Shown here: piece after piece, positions 7,504-15,973 of the stretch
How positions within the stretch are numbered: the first letter of the stretch is position 1
Layout: each line of letters starts with the position of its first letter
Assembly: GCA_020027875.1 (NCBI GenBank)
Contig: JAHRHA010000011.1
Span: 1 to 64,000, forward strand
DNA from: Micromonosporaceae bacterium
Lineage (GTDB): Bacteria; Actinomycetota; Actinomycetes; Mycobacteriales; Micromonosporaceae
DNA: 64,000 nucleotides
Reading direction: 5' to 3'
Made by a program: the position numbers and the translations under genes
Notes under the pieces: model-generated
The model's database searches: none
What the model saw: only the letters and a program-made list of their open reading frames with translations
What the model was told of the DNA's origin: nothing

Positions 7504-8517
7504 ATGACGATTGGACCTGAGCCGTCGACCGTTGACACCCTGCTCGGCGAGGAACCGCTGGATCAGTCGGGCGCACCCAAGGCCTCGGCCGGAGCGCCCA
7601 TCCAGGGTCGGTCGCTGCGCCAGATCGCTTGGTCACGGCTGAAACGAGACCGCGTCGCGATGGCTGGCGGCGCGATCGTCGTGCTGCTCGTCATGGTCGC
7701 GTTCTTCGCCCCGCTGATCGTCCGATTGCTCGGGCACCCGCCCAACGAGTTCCACCAGAACCTCATCGATCCAGCGCTCGGCGTGCCGTACGGACGGTTC
7801 GGCGGCATGAGCTGGGACTTCCTCTTCGGGTTGGAACCCCAGAACGGACGCGACCTGTTCAGCCGCATCGTCTACGGCTCACGGGTCTCGTTGCTGATCG
7901 CGTTCTTCGCCACCCTGCTGTCGGTCGTGATCGGGACCGTCATGGGCATCATCTCCGGCTACTTCGGTGGCTGGGTCGACGCGGTGATCAGCCGGACCAT
8001 GGACGTCTTCCTCGCCTTCCCGCTGCTGCTCTTCGCGATCGCGCTGGTCGGCGTCGTGCCCGGCGAGGCGTTCGGCCTGACCGGCGACACGCTGCGGATC
8101 GCCGTACTGATCTTCATCATCGGGTTCTTCAACTGGCCCTACATCGGGCGGATCGTGCGGGGACAGGCGCTGTCGCTGCGCGAGCGCGAGTTCGTCGATG
8201 CGGCGAGAAGTCTGGGCGCCCGTTGGCCGTACGTGATCTTCCGCGAGGTGCTACCCAATCTCGTCGCGCCGATCCTCGTCTACGCCACCCTGCTGATCCC
8301 GACCAACATTCTGTTCGAGGCGGCGCTGTCCTTCCTCGGTCTCGGTGTCCCTCCGCCGACCGCGACGTGGGGCGGCATGCTCTCCGAAGCCGTGCATTAC
8401 TACCAGGTCGCGCCGCACTTCATGATCTTCCCTGGCCTCGCCATCTTCATCACCGTGCTGGCCTTCAACCTCTTCGGTGACGGCCTGCGCGACGCCCTCG
8501 ATCCGCGGGCGAGATGA
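7504..8517 (+). CDS. Dipeptide/oligopeptide-type ABC importer permease (DppC/OppC-like)
   Basis: 337 residues. A cytoplasmic N-terminus of about 45 residues leads into helix 1 (MAGGAIVVLLVMVAFFAPL). It has the OppC_N segment, FSRIVYGSRVSLLIAF, and the EAA loop (EFVDAARSLGARWPYVIFREVLPN) that docks on the ATPases. The ATG at 7504 has a GGCGAGG ribosome site; an earlier in-frame ATG at 7447 would add arginine-rich sequence without support. First gene of a five-gene importer (permease, binding protein, permease, ATPase, ATPase). The gene order C-A-B-D-F differs from the usual A-B-C-D-F. The substrate may be a peptide or another large polar solute. Confidence 0.88.
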   Translation: MTIGPEPSTVDTLLGEEPLDQSGAPKASAGAPIQGRSLRQIAWSRLKRDRVAMAGGAIVVLLVMVAFFAPLIVRLLGHPPNEFHQNLIDPALGVPYGRFGGMSWDFLFGLEPQNGRDLFSRIVYGSRVSLLIAFFATLLSVVIGTVMGIISGYFGGWVDAVISRTMDVFLAFPLLLFAIALVGVVPGEAFGLTGDTLRIAVLIFIIGFFNWPYIGRIVRGQALSLREREFVDAARSLGARWPYVIFREVLPNLVAPILVYATLLIPTNILFEAALSFLGLGVPPPTATWGGMLSEAVHYYQVAPHFMIFPGLAIFITVLAFNLFGDGLRDALDPRAR

Positions 8518-8559
8518 CGGACCCACGAAGTTCCACCCGAAACGAAAAGGTGTAAGCCG

Positions 8560-10314
8560 ATGAGAAGAAGTAGACCCGCCGTCGCTCTGGTCGCCGCAGG
8601 CGCGGCACTCGCCCTCGCCCTGCAGGCCTGCGGCGGAGATGGTTCCGGCACAACCTCGACGACCACGGCCGAGTTCGACGCCGCGGTTGGGAAGGTGTTC
8701 AATCCGTCCGATGCCAAGGGCGGCACGCTCAGCATGGCCAACTCCGGCGACTGGGATTCCCTTGATCCGGCGGACACCTATTACGCGTACTCATGGGATT
8801 TCGTCCGGCTCTACGGGCGATCACTGGTGATGTTCGCACCAAAGCCGGGTGCGGAGGGCACGAAACTGGTACCCGACCTCGCCGAGGCGCTCGGGGTGCC
8901 GAGTGACAACGCCAAGACCTGGACCTACAAGCTCAAGCAAGGCATCAAGTTCGAGGACGGCACGCCGGTGACCTCCAAGGACGTCAAGTACGGCGTAGAG
9001 CGCTCACTCGACAAGGACACCTTCCCGAATGGTCCGACGTACTTCAACGACTTCCTTGACCTGCAGGGCTACACCAGCCCGTACAAGGACCCGAGCCCGG
9101 ATAAGCTCGGCTTGAAAGCCATCGAGACGCCGGACGACCAGACGATCGTGTTCAAGCTCAAGGTGCCGTTCGCTGGCTTTGACTACCTCGCCATGCTCCC
9201 GGCCACGATTCCGGTGCCGCAAGCCAAGGACACCGGGACGAAGTACAAGGAGCACGTGATCTCGACCGGCCCGTACAAGTTCTCGGTCAACAACCTGGGC
9301 AAGAACTTCACCCTGGTCCGCAACGACCAGTGGGATCCGGCCACCGATCCGAACCGCAAGGCGCTGCCCGACCAGATCGACGTGGCGCTCAACGTCAACG
9401 CCGACGACATCGACAACCGGCTCCTCGCCGGTGACCTCGACGTCGACGTCGCGGGTACGGGCGTGCAGCCGGCCACCCAGAGCAAGATCCTCAGCGACCA
9501 GAACCTGCGCAAGAACTCGGACTCGGCCTTGGTGGCTCGACTGTGGTACGCCGCGATCAACCCGGACGTCGCCCCGCTGAACAACATCAACTGCCGGAAA
9601 GCGGTCGAGTACGGCACCGACCATGAGGGCTACCAGCGCGCGTACGGCGGCCCGCCCGGCGGCGACATCGCCACCAACGTCCTTCCGCCGCTGATCCCGG
9701 GGGCGCAGAAGTTCGACCTGTACAACGTCGAAGCGAAGCCCAACGGTGACGTCGACGCGGCCAAGCAGGCGCTGGCGGCGTGTGGACAACCGAACGGATT
9801 CGCAACCAACCTTTCCTACCGGGCCGAACGCCCCAAGGAGAAGGCGGTCGCCGAATCCATGCAGCAGTCGCTGGCCAAGGTCGGCATCAAGCTCACGCTC
9901 AAGCCGTACCCGCAAGGCGACTACTTCAAGCTGTACGCGGGCAAGCCCGATTACGCGAAGGCCAACAAGCTGGGTCTGATGATCAGCGGCTGGGCCGCGG
10001 ACTGGCCCGACGGCTTCGGCTTCCTGGCGCAGATCGCGGACAGCCGGGTCATTAGGGCCGCGGGTGGTAACACCAACCTGGGGATCAAGATCCCCGCGAT
10101 CGACCAGATGATTGACCAGGCGTTGGCGACCACGGACCTCGCGGCGCGCGAGCAGATCTGGCCGCAGATCGACAAGAAGATCATGGAGGAGGCGCTGATC
10201 CTGCCCGGTGTCTGGGCTCGCGGTCTGCTCTACCGGCCACCGGCGCTGACGAATGTCTACGTCAGCGACGCGTTCCAGATGTACGACTACGCCTCGATGG
10301 GTGTCAAGCAGTGA
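8560..10314 (+). CDS. Solute-binding lipoprotein of peptide-type ABC importer (SBP family 5)
   Basis: 584 residues. The lipoprotein signal is clear: basic start, hydrophobic stretch and lipobox LQAC with Cys24. The mature part is a family 5 extracellular binding protein (GTLSMANSGDWDSLDP near the N-terminus, TWTYKLKQGIKFEDGTPVTSKDVKYGVERS as the family motif region, and a second lobe with PYPQGDYFKLY). It captures solute outside the membrane for the permeases at 7504 and 10350. A ribosome site (AAAAGGTG) precedes the ATG. The stop codon lies inside a 21-bp tandem duplication. Ligand unknown. Confidence 0.88.
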   Translation: MRRSRPAVALVAAGAALALALQACGGDGSGTTSTTTAEFDAAVGKVFNPSDAKGGTLSMANSGDWDSLDPADTYYAYSWDFVRLYGRSLVMFAPKPGAEGTKLVPDLAEALGVPSDNAKTWTYKLKQGIKFEDGTPVTSKDVKYGVERSLDKDTFPNGPTYFNDFLDLQGYTSPYKDPSPDKLGLKAIETPDDQTIVFKLKVPFAGFDYLAMLPATIPVPQAKDTGTKYKEHVISTGPYKFSVNNLGKNFTLVRNDQWDPATDPNRKALPDQIDVALNVNADDIDNRLLAGDLDVDVAGTGVQPATQSKILSDQNLRKNSDSALVARLWYAAINPDVAPLNNINCRKAVEYGTDHEGYQRAYGGPPGGDIATNVLPPLIPGAQKFDLYNVEAKPNGDVDAAKQALAACGQPNGFATNLSYRAERPKEKAVAESMQQSLAKVGIKLTLKPYPQGDYFKLYAGKPDYAKANKLGLMISGWAADWPDGFGFLAQIADSRVIRAAGGNTNLGIKIPAIDQMIDQALATTDLAAREQIWPQIDKKIMEEALILPGVWARGLLYRPPALTNVYVSDAFQMYDYASMGVKQ

Positions 10315-10345
10315 GGTAGCCGAATCAAGCAGTGAGGTAGCCGAA
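10304..10345. repeat. 21-bp perfect tandem duplication over a stop codon
   Basis: The 21-bp unit at 10304-10324 is repeated exactly at 10325-10345. The first copy contains the last codons and TGA stop of the binding-protein gene; the second copy lies just before the GTG of the next permease and duplicates the purine-rich GTGAGG word. Confidence 0.95.
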
Positions 10346-10349
10346 TATC

Positions 10350-11363
10350 GTGGTGGCATACGTCTTACGGCGTCTCGTCGCGGCCGTGGTGCTGCTCTTC
10401 GTGGTCAGCGTGGTCACCTTCGCGATCTTCTTCTTGGTGCCGAGAATTGCCGGGGCGACAGCCGAGGATCTGGCGTCCCGGTACGTCGGCAAGACCGCCG
10501 GCCCGGAGCAGCTCAAGGAGATGGCGGACAAGCTCGGCTTCGACGACCCGCTCTACGTCCAGTACGGCCGGTTCGCCAAGGGTCTCGTCGCGGGCGCCGA
10601 CTTCAGCACAGGTCCCACGGTTGAGCACTGTCCCGCGCCCTGTTTCGGCTACTCCTTCATCACGCAGAACCCGGTGTGGCCGGACCTCGTCGACCGGCTG
10701 GGCGTGACCATGTCGCTCGCCGCCGGAGCCGCGATCATCTGGCTCGTCGTCGGCGTGTCCATCGGCGTGCTGTCGGCGCTACGCAAGGGGAGCATCTTCG
10801 ACCGGGGCGCGATGGGGGTGGCGTTGGCCGGCGTCTCGCTACCGATCTTCTTCACCGGTCTGCTGGCCCTGTCGATATTCGCGTACAACCTGGGCTGGTT
10901 TCCGCCGGGCGGGAGCTACACAGCCATCACGGAGAATCCTGGCCAATGGGCGTACGACCTCATCCTGCCCTGGATCACGTTGGCCTTCCTCTATGCGGCC
11001 GCCTACGCCCGGCTTACCCGCGCCGGCATGCTCGAGACGATGAATGAGGACTTCATCCGGACGGCGCGGGCGAAGGGCCTGGTCGAACGGACTGTGGTCG
11101 TCAAACACGGTCTGCGCTACGCGCTCACGCCGATCGTCACGATCTTCGGGCTCGACCTGGGCTTGCTCCTCGGCGGCGCGATCCTCACCGAGAGCACGTT
11201 CTCACTGCCCGGCATCGGAAAGTACGCCGTGGATGCGGTTACCAACAACGACCTGCCGAAGGTCCTCGGTGTGGTGATGCTCGGCGCCTTCTTCATCATC
11301 CTGGCCAACCTGATCGTGGACATCACGTACGCGGTCATCGATCCCCGGGTACGGCTGTCGTGA
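10350..11363 (+). CDS. Dipeptide/oligopeptide-type ABC importer permease (DppB/OppB-like)
   Basis: 337 residues. Starts with the typical N-terminal membrane anchor of this class (YVLRRLVAAVVLLFVVSVVTF). It then has the extracytoplasmic loop, six helices, and the EAA loop MNEDFIRTARAKGLVERTVVVKHGLRYA. It pairs with the permease at 7504. GTG start; a second GTG follows immediately and either could serve. The interval from the binding-protein gene has been lengthened by the tandem duplication, which carries a copied purine-rich word that could act as ribosome site. Confidence 0.87.
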   Translation: MVAYVLRRLVAAVVLLFVVSVVTFAIFFLVPRIAGATAEDLASRYVGKTAGPEQLKEMADKLGFDDPLYVQYGRFAKGLVAGADFSTGPTVEHCPAPCFGYSFITQNPVWPDLVDRLGVTMSLAAGAAIIWLVVGVSIGVLSALRKGSIFDRGAMGVALAGVSLPIFFTGLLALSIFAYNLGWFPPGGSYTAITENPGQWAYDLILPWITLAFLYAAAYARLTRAGMLETMNEDFIRTARAKGLVERTVVVKHGLRYALTPIVTIFGLDLGLLLGGAILTESTFSLPGIGKYAVDAVTNNDLPKVLGVVMLGAFFIILANLIVDITYAVIDPRVRLS

Positions 11364-11405
11364 GCGGGCGCTGGTCATGAGCGGGCGCTGGTCATGAGCG
11401 GGCGC
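11361..11405. repeat. 17-bp tandem duplication at the permease-ATPase junction
   Basis: A 17-bp unit starting with the permease stop codon (TGAGCGGGCGCTGGTCA) occurs at 11361-11377 and 11378-11394, with a third partial copy at 11395-11405. Because 17 is not a multiple of 3, it creates an extra ATG at 11377 that opens a six-codon frame whose TGA overlaps the ATG at 11394. Confidence 0.95.
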
Positions 11406-12473
11406 GGCGTACAGGTGACTCCGTTGTCGGACTCGGCAGCGTGGCCGCCCCGGGTGCCGACGGCGTTCCTCGACGTGCGCGATCTGCGGGTGACCTTCCG
11501 GACCGACGACGGGCTGGTGAAGGCGGTCGATGGGCTGTCGTTCAGCCTCGAGCGGGGTGCCACGCTCGGCATCGTCGGGGAGTCCGGCTCCGGCAAGAGC
11601 GTGACAAGCCTGTCCATCATGGGGCTACACAAGGGACAGTCGGTCACGATGTCGGGCGAGATCTGGCTCGACGGCCAGGAGCTTATCTCCGCCTCGCCCG
11701 ACCAGGTTCGGCGGCTGCGCGGGCGCAAGCAGGCCATGATCTTCCAGGACCCGCTGTCGTCGATGCACCCCTTCTACACCATCGGTGCGCAGATCATCGA
11801 GGCGTACCAGGCCCATCACGACGTCCCAGCCAAGGTGGCCCGGCAACGGGCGATCGACATGCTCGACCGGGTCGGAATCCCGCAGGCGCGGACGCGGGTC
11901 GATGACTTCCCGCACCAGTTCTCCGGCGGCATGCGGCAGCGCGCGATGATCGCGATGTCGCTCGTCAACAACCCGGACCTGCTGATCGCGGACGAGCCCA
12001 CGACGGCCCTCGATGTCACGGTGCAGGCACAGATCCTCGACCTCATCCGCGACCTGCAGGCGGAGTTCGGCTCGGCGGTCATCATCATCACGCACGACCT
12101 CGGGGTGGTGGCTGAACTCGCTGACGACATTTTGGTGATGTACGCCGGCCGGGGCGTCGAGTACGGCACGGCCGACAAGATCTTCCGCCAACCCGAGCAC
12201 CCGTACACGTGGGGGTTGCTCCGTTCGATGCCGCGGATGGACCGGGAGGTACGGGACCGGCTCAAGCCGATCACCGGCACGCCGCCGAGCCTCATCAACG
12301 TCCCGCCCGGCTGCCCGTTCCACCCCCGATGCCCGTACGTGGAGCGCAACGGTATTCCATGCCGGACGGTCGTACCCCGCTTGCCGACGGACGGCAGCCC
12401 CGGCGTCGCGTGTCACATTCCGGAGAAAGAGCGCAAGCAGCTCTTCGAGGACGAGATCGTGCCGACGCTATGA
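11394..12473 (+). CDS. Peptide-type ABC importer ATP-binding subunit (DppD/OppD-like)
   Basis: 359 residues. Walker A GESGSGKS, signature [13 protein letters not shown], Walker [15 protein letters not shown], switch His in IIITHDLG. The C-terminal oligopeptide-transport region holds the Cys cluster ([17 protein letters not shown]) typical of iron-sulfur-type OppD/DppD proteins. The start at ATG 11394 is taken from the third copy of a tandem repeat; an out-of-frame ATG at 11377 precedes it, so translation may be coupled through that short frame. It overlaps the next ATPase gene by 4 bp (ATGA). Confidence 0.88.
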   Translation: MSGRGVQVTPLSDSAAWPPRVPTAFLDVRDLRVTFRTDDGLVKAVDGLSFSLERGATLGIVGESGSGKSVTSLSIMGLHKGQSVTMSGEIWLDGQELISASPDQVRRLRGRKQAMIFQDPLSSMHPFYTIGAQIIEAYQAHHDVPAKVARQRAIDMLDRVGIPQARTRVDDFPHQFSGGMRQRAMIAMSLVNNPDLLIADEPTTALDVTVQAQILDLIRDLQAEFGSAVIIITHDLGVVAELADDILVMYAGRGVEYGTADKIFRQPEHPYTWGLLRSMPRMDREVRDRLKPITGTPPSLINVPPGCPFHPRCPYVERNGIPCRTVVPRLPTDGSPGVACHIPEKERKQLFEDEIVPTL

Positions 12474-13486
12474 CCTCCCCCGATGCGCTCCTCGAGGTGA
12501 CCGCGTTGCAGAAGCACTTCGCGATCACCAAGGGCACGTTCCTTCGCCGGAAGGTGGGCGCCGTTCGGGCGGTGGACGGCATCGACTTCGCAATCCGGCC
12601 CGGCGAAACGTTGGGGCTCGTCGGCGAGTCGGGGTGTGGCAAGACGACCACGGGAAGGTTGATCAGCCGGTTGCTGGAGCCGAGCGGCGGGAAGATCGTG
12701 CTAGCCGGAAGGGACATCACTCACCTGTCGCCAGGGGCGATGCGGCCGCTGCGGCGGGATGTACAGATGATCTTTCAGGACCCGTACTCGTCGCTCAATC
12801 CGCGGCACACGGTGGGTTCGATCGTCGGAGCGCCGTTCAAGGTGCAGGGCATCTCCACCCCGAACGGCACCAAGCGCGCCGTCCAGGACCTGCTGGAGCT
12901 CGTCGGCCTCAGCCCGGAGCACTACAACCGCTATCCGCATGAGTTCTCCGGCGGCCAGCGCCAGCGCATCGGCGTCGCGCGCGCACTCGCGCTGCGCCCC
13001 AAACTCATCGTGTGCGACGAGCCTGTGTCCGCATTGGACGTCTCGATCCAGGCGCAGGTGGTCAACCTGCTGGAGGATCTGCAGGGCGAGCTCAACCTCA
13101 CGTACATGTTCATCGCCCACGACCTGTCGGTGGTGCGCCACATCTCCGACCGCATCGCCGTCATGTACCTCGGCAAGATCATAGAGCTCACCGATCGGGA
13201 TTCGCTCTATGCGCAGCCACGGCACCCGTACACGGTGGCCCTCATGTCCGCGGTGCCGGTGCCGGACCCGGCCCGCCGCGCCCGGGCGGGGCGTACTCGG
13301 ATCCTGCTCACCGGGGACGTACCGAGCCCGATCAATCCGCCATCCGGCTGCCGATTCCGCACCCGATGCTGGAAGGCCCAAGAAGTGTGCGCGCTCGAAG
13401 AGCCACCGCTGCGCCCCCTGGCACCCGGACACTTCACCGCCTGCCACTTCCCCGTCGAACCCGGCGAAACCCTCCGTCGATCATGA
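12470..13486 (+). CDS. Peptide-type ABC importer ATP-binding subunit (DppF/OppF-like)
   Basis: 338 residues. Walker [11 protein letters not shown]-loop [13 protein letters not shown], signature [15 protein letters not shown], Walker [15 protein letters not shown], switch His in FIAHDLS. Cysteines CRFRTRC and C(8)C sit in the C-terminal extension. The ATG overlaps the stop of the preceding ATPase gene by 4 bp. The two ATPases form the heterodimer that drives the first importer, and may also serve the second importer (20.8-24.6 kb), which lacks ATPases. The stop codon lies in a perfect hairpin-forming repeat. Confidence 0.88.
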   Translation: MTSPDALLEVTALQKHFAITKGTFLRRKVGAVRAVDGIDFAIRPGETLGLVGESGCGKTTTGRLISRLLEPSGGKIVLAGRDITHLSPGAMRPLRRDVQMIFQDPYSSLNPRHTVGSIVGAPFKVQGISTPNGTKRAVQDLLELVGLSPEHYNRYPHEFSGGQRQRIGVARALALRPKLIVCDEPVSALDVSIQAQVVNLLEDLQGELNLTYMFIAHDLSVVRHISDRIAVMYLGKIIELTDRDSLYAQPRHPYTVALMSAVPVPDPARRARAGRTRILLTGDVPSPINPPSGCRFRTRCWKAQEVCALEEPPLRPLAPGHFTACHFPVEPGETLRRS

Positions 13487-13502
13487 CCTGGAGGTCATGA
13501 TC
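13479..13502 (+). terminator. 24-bp inverted repeat over the stop of the second ATPase gene
   Basis: GATCATGACCT at 13479-13489 is perfectly complementary to 13492-13502, separated by two bases. It spans the TGA stop (13484-13486) and is a likely transcription end for the five-gene importer operon. There is no U tract. Confidence 0.6.
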
Positions 13503-13593
13503 GACGCTGTTTCGCGACGGTCAGACCGTGATCACGGGGATCTTGATGCTCGCTGTGGGCAGCGGCGTCCAGCGTACGGGTTACCCCGAGAGG

Positions 13594-13649
13594 CGTAGAT
13601 CTTGGATGCCCTTGGGGGCTCGAGCACCGGGAATCATCCAAGATCTACG
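13594..13649. repeat. 56-bp palindromic repeat, copy 1
   Basis: Left arm CGTAGATCTTGGATG (13594-13608) is the exact complement of the right arm (13635-13649) with a 26-base loop. The same arms and loop length recur at 14487-14542 in the same orientation. It lies between the importer operon and the orphan antitoxin gene. Confidence 0.92.
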
Positions 13650-13705
13650 ATGGAGGGCACGTGGTCGCCTGAGGGCTCGTGTAGCTCGCGTGCGACTCTG
13701 AACGG

Positions 13706-13942
13706 ATGGATGAAGTGGCTGTTGGGGACCTGCGCAATCACGGCGGCGACATCCTCGATCTAGTCGCGTGTGGAGAGGTGTTGATCGTTACCCGCGATGG
13801 GCGGCCAGTCGCTGAGTTGCGCACGCTGCCGCGCCGCCCCCTTCCTGCGGCCACTCTGTTGGAGAGATGGCATCGCCTACCCGCCGTGGATGCAGCCAGG
13901 ATGCATGCGGACATCGATGACGTGCTGGACCCGTCACTGTGA
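13706..13942 (+). CDS. Phd/YefM-type antitoxin without a partner toxin
   Basis: 78 residues. MDEVAVGDLRNHGGDILDLVACGEVLIVTRDGRPVAEL is the DNA-binding and dimer core of Phd/YefM antitoxins; the remaining 40 residues are the expected toxin-neutralising tail (LLERWHRLP, then acidic). Normally a PIN (VapC) or Doc/RelE toxin gene overlaps the antitoxin stop. Here only a hairpin follows (13947-13989) and no toxin-like frame is visible before the unrelated gene at 14035, so it is an orphan. Such orphans may repress other loci or neutralise toxins encoded elsewhere. The gene lies between two copies of a palindromic repeat. Confidence 0.8.
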   Translation: MDEVAVGDLRNHGGDILDLVACGEVLIVTRDGRPVAELRTLPRRPLPAATLLERWHRLPAVDAARMHADIDDVLDPSL

Positions 13943-13946
13943 CCGG

Positions 13947-13989
13947 TCACCCTTCGACCCGCGCTTGGCAGCCGTGAGCCGAAGGGTGA
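13947..13989 (+). terminator. Hairpin directly after the orphan antitoxin
   Basis: TCACCCTTCG (13947-13956) pairs perfectly with CGAAGGGTGA (13980-13989) across a 23-base loop. It starts 5 bp after the antitoxin stop, where a toxin gene would be expected. Confidence 0.5.
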
Positions 13990-14020
13990 TCCGTTGATCG
14001 ACACACTTGGTTTACACCAG

Positions 14021-14026
14021 TAGCAT
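14021..14026 (+). promoter_or_regulatory. -10 box of a leaderless transcript
   Basis: TAGCAT followed by 8 bases and the ATG at 14035, with no ribosome-binding site between them. Confidence 0.45.
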
Positions 14027-14034
14027 CACGGCGC

Positions 14035-14472
14035 ATGACGCAACCGCCGCCGAAAAGGCGAAGCCAATTGAAGATCGTTCTGATCGTTCTCGGAGTGTTG
14101 CTCGTGACCTGTTGTGCGGTTGCCATACCAACTGGCATCTACGTGGTCAACAAGGCGAACGACGCCATCGGACCTGTCCGGGAGAGCGCCAACGAGTTCC
14201 TCGGTGACATCCAGGCTGCCCGCTACACCTCCGCGTATGGGCGGCTGTGTACGGACGCACGGTCGGACCTAAGCGTCGCCGACTTCGAGCGCGGTGCGTC
14301 CGCGCGGCGACTTACGGGCTACGAGATTGTCGGGGTGCACGTCAGCAACGTCAACGGTCGCGTCACGGGCACAGTAACCGCTCGGTTGACATACGAAGCC
14401 TTCAACGAGCAGCACGTGATCCCGATGGTCTCGGAGGACGGCGCCTGGAAGGTGTGTGGACGACCCTACTGA
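14035..14472 (+). CDS. Small membrane-anchored protein, NTF2/DUF4878-like outer domain
   Basis: 145 residues. A short basic cytoplasmic N-terminus (PPPKRRSQLK) and one transmembrane helix (IVLIVLGVLLVTCCAVAIPTG, about residues 14-34) are followed by an extracytoplasmic domain of about 105 residues. Its pattern (FLGDIQAARYTSAYGRLC, then alternating strands ending in DGAWKVCGRPY) resembles small DUF4878/lumazine-binding-like folds; two Cys could form a disulfide. Function unknown. Expression appears independent and leaderless. It ends 15 bp before the second palindromic repeat and converges on the aldehyde dehydrogenase gene. Confidence 0.72.
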   Translation: MTQPPPKRRSQLKIVLIVLGVLLVTCCAVAIPTGIYVVNKANDAIGPVRESANEFLGDIQAARYTSAYGRLCTDARSDLSVADFERGASARRLTGYEIVGVHVSNVNGRVTGTVTARLTYEAFNEQHVIPMVSEDGAWKVCGRPY

Positions 14473-14486
14473 GCCGGCACGAACAC

Positions 14487-14542
14487 CGTAGATCTTGGAT
14501 GCTTTCGGGGCCTCCAGCACCGGGAATCATCCAAGATCTACG
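14487..14542. repeat. 56-bp palindromic repeat, copy 2
   Basis: Arms identical to copy 1 (14487-14501 and 14528-14542) with a 26-base loop that differs mainly in its first half and ends in the same CAGCACCGGGAAT-like segment. It lies between two convergent genes, so it could act as a two-way terminator as well as being a dispersed repeat. Confidence 0.92.
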
Positions 14543-14551
14543 ATGACGCGA

Positions 14552-15973
14552 TCAGAGTTGGATGGCCTTGAGCTCCTGGTATTCGGCGAGGCCGTGGTGG
14601 CCCAGTTCGCGGCCGTACCCGGACTTCTTGACTCCGCCGGTCGGGGCAAGCGGGTTGAAGGCGGCGCCGTTGATGTCCACCCGGCCGGTGTGCAACCGCC
14701 GCGCGACGGCGAGCGCATGCTCCGGCGAGGCCGACCAGACGGCGCCCGCCAACCCGTACGGCGTGCCGTTGGCGATGCGTACCGCCTCGTCCTCATCCCG
14801 GTACGACATGAGGCAGAGAACGGGGCCGAAGATCTCCTCCTGGGCGATGCGCATGTCGGAGGTGACCTCGCCGAAGATGGTCGGCCGGACCCACCAGCCG
14901 GCGTCGAAGCCGGCCGGGCGATGCTCGGCGGCCGGAGCCGGCCCGCCCGCGACGACCGAGGCGCCCTCCGCGACACCGAGGTCGAGGTAGCCACGCACGG
15001 TGGCGTATTGGCGGGCCGTCGCGATCGGGCCCAGGTGTTCGCCGGGCTCGCGCGGATCGCCGAGTTCGTACGAGGCAGCCGCCGCGGCCGCAGTGGAGAG
15101 CGCGTCGGCATACCGGTCGGCCGGGACGAGCAGGCGGGTGAGGGCGGTGCACGTCTGGCCGGTGTTGTAGCACACGTTGCCGACCGTGTGGCGCACCGCC
15201 GCGTCGAGGTCGGCGTCGGGCAGCACCACTGCGGCGGACTTGCCGCCCAGCTCCAGCGCGACTCGCTTGATCGAGCCGGCCGCCGCCGCCGCGACGAGCG
15301 CGCCGACCCGGGTGGACCCGGTGAAGGAGACCATATCCACGCCGGGATGGGCCGCAAGGGAACGGCCCGCCGCCGAACCGGTGACCAGATTGACCACTCC
15401 GGGCGGCAGGCCGGCCGCCTCAACCGCCTCCGCCAGCAGGAACGCGTTCAGCGGGGCATCTTCGCTGGGCTTGAGTACGACGGTGCAGCCGGCCGCCAGC
15501 GCGGGCGCGAGCTTGATGACGATCTGGTAGAGCGGATAGTTCCACGGGGTGATCGCCGCCACGACGCCCACCGGCTCCCGCCATACCTGCGAGTGGCCGA
15601 TCCGCTCGACCTGATCGCACGCCGCAGCTAAATCCACATAGGACTCGACGATCTCCACCGGCAGGCGGGTCTGGACGTGCAACGCGTTGTCCCAGGGCGC
15701 GCCCATCTCGGTGGAGATCACCCGAGCCAGCTCGTCCTCCCGCTCCCGCAACGCTTCGGCGAGGCCTGCCAACGCCGCGGCCCGGCTCTGCGCCGGCGTC
15801 GCGGCCCAGTCATCGAAGGCGACGACGGCCGCGGCGACGGCCGCGTCCACGTCGCGCAGATCGCCATCGGGTACCCGTCCGCATACGCGCTCGGTCGCCG
15901 GGTCGACCACGTCGATCGCGCCGGCACCGGATGGGGTGACCCATCGCCCACCGATGAAGAGCCGCTCACGCAT
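14552..15973 (-). CDS. NAD(P)-dependent aldehyde dehydrogenase
   Basis: 473 residues, full length for the ALDH superfamily. Landmarks are the oxyanion region WNYPL (144-148), KPS of the cofactor site (168-170), FTGST (217-221), the general base Glu241 in ALELGGKS, and the catalytic Cys275 in TGQTC. It oxidises an aldehyde to the acid in the cytoplasm. The ATG at 15973 overlaps the end of the Rieske oxygenase gene by 8 bp, so the two are coupled; the aldehyde is probably produced by that oxygenase or formed downstream of it. The aldehyde cannot be named: betaine aldehyde is one option because Rieske/ALDH pairs act on quaternary amines, but no diagnostic residue was identified. Confidence 0.9.
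   Translation of the reverse strand: MRERLFIGGRWVTPSGAGAIDVVDPATERVCGRVPDGDLRDVDAAVAAAVVAFDDWAATPAQSRAAALAGLAEALREREDELARVISTEMGAPWDNALHVQTRLPVEIVESYVDLAAACDQVERIGHSQVWREPVGVVAAITPWNYPLYQIVIKLAPALAAGCTVVLKPSEDAPLNAFLLAEAVEAAGLPPGVVNLVTGSAAGRSLAAHPGVDMVSFTGSTRVGALVAAAAAGSIKRVALELGGKSAAVVLPDADLDAAVRHTVGNVCYNTGQTCTALTRLLVPADRYADALSTAAAAAASYELGDPREPGEHLGPIATARQYATVRGYLDLGVAEGASVVAGGPAPAAEHRPAGFDAGWWVRPTIFGEVTSDMRIAQEEIFGPVLCLMSYRDEDEAVRIANGTPYGLAGAVWSASPEHALAVARRLHTGRVDINGAAFNPLAPTGGVKKSGYGRELGHHGLAEYQELKAIQL

Noticed and set aside
13526-13537. Perfect 12-bp palindrome CCGTGATCACGG as an operator
   Set aside because: No promoter or start codon is placed near enough, and such short GC palindromes arise often by chance.
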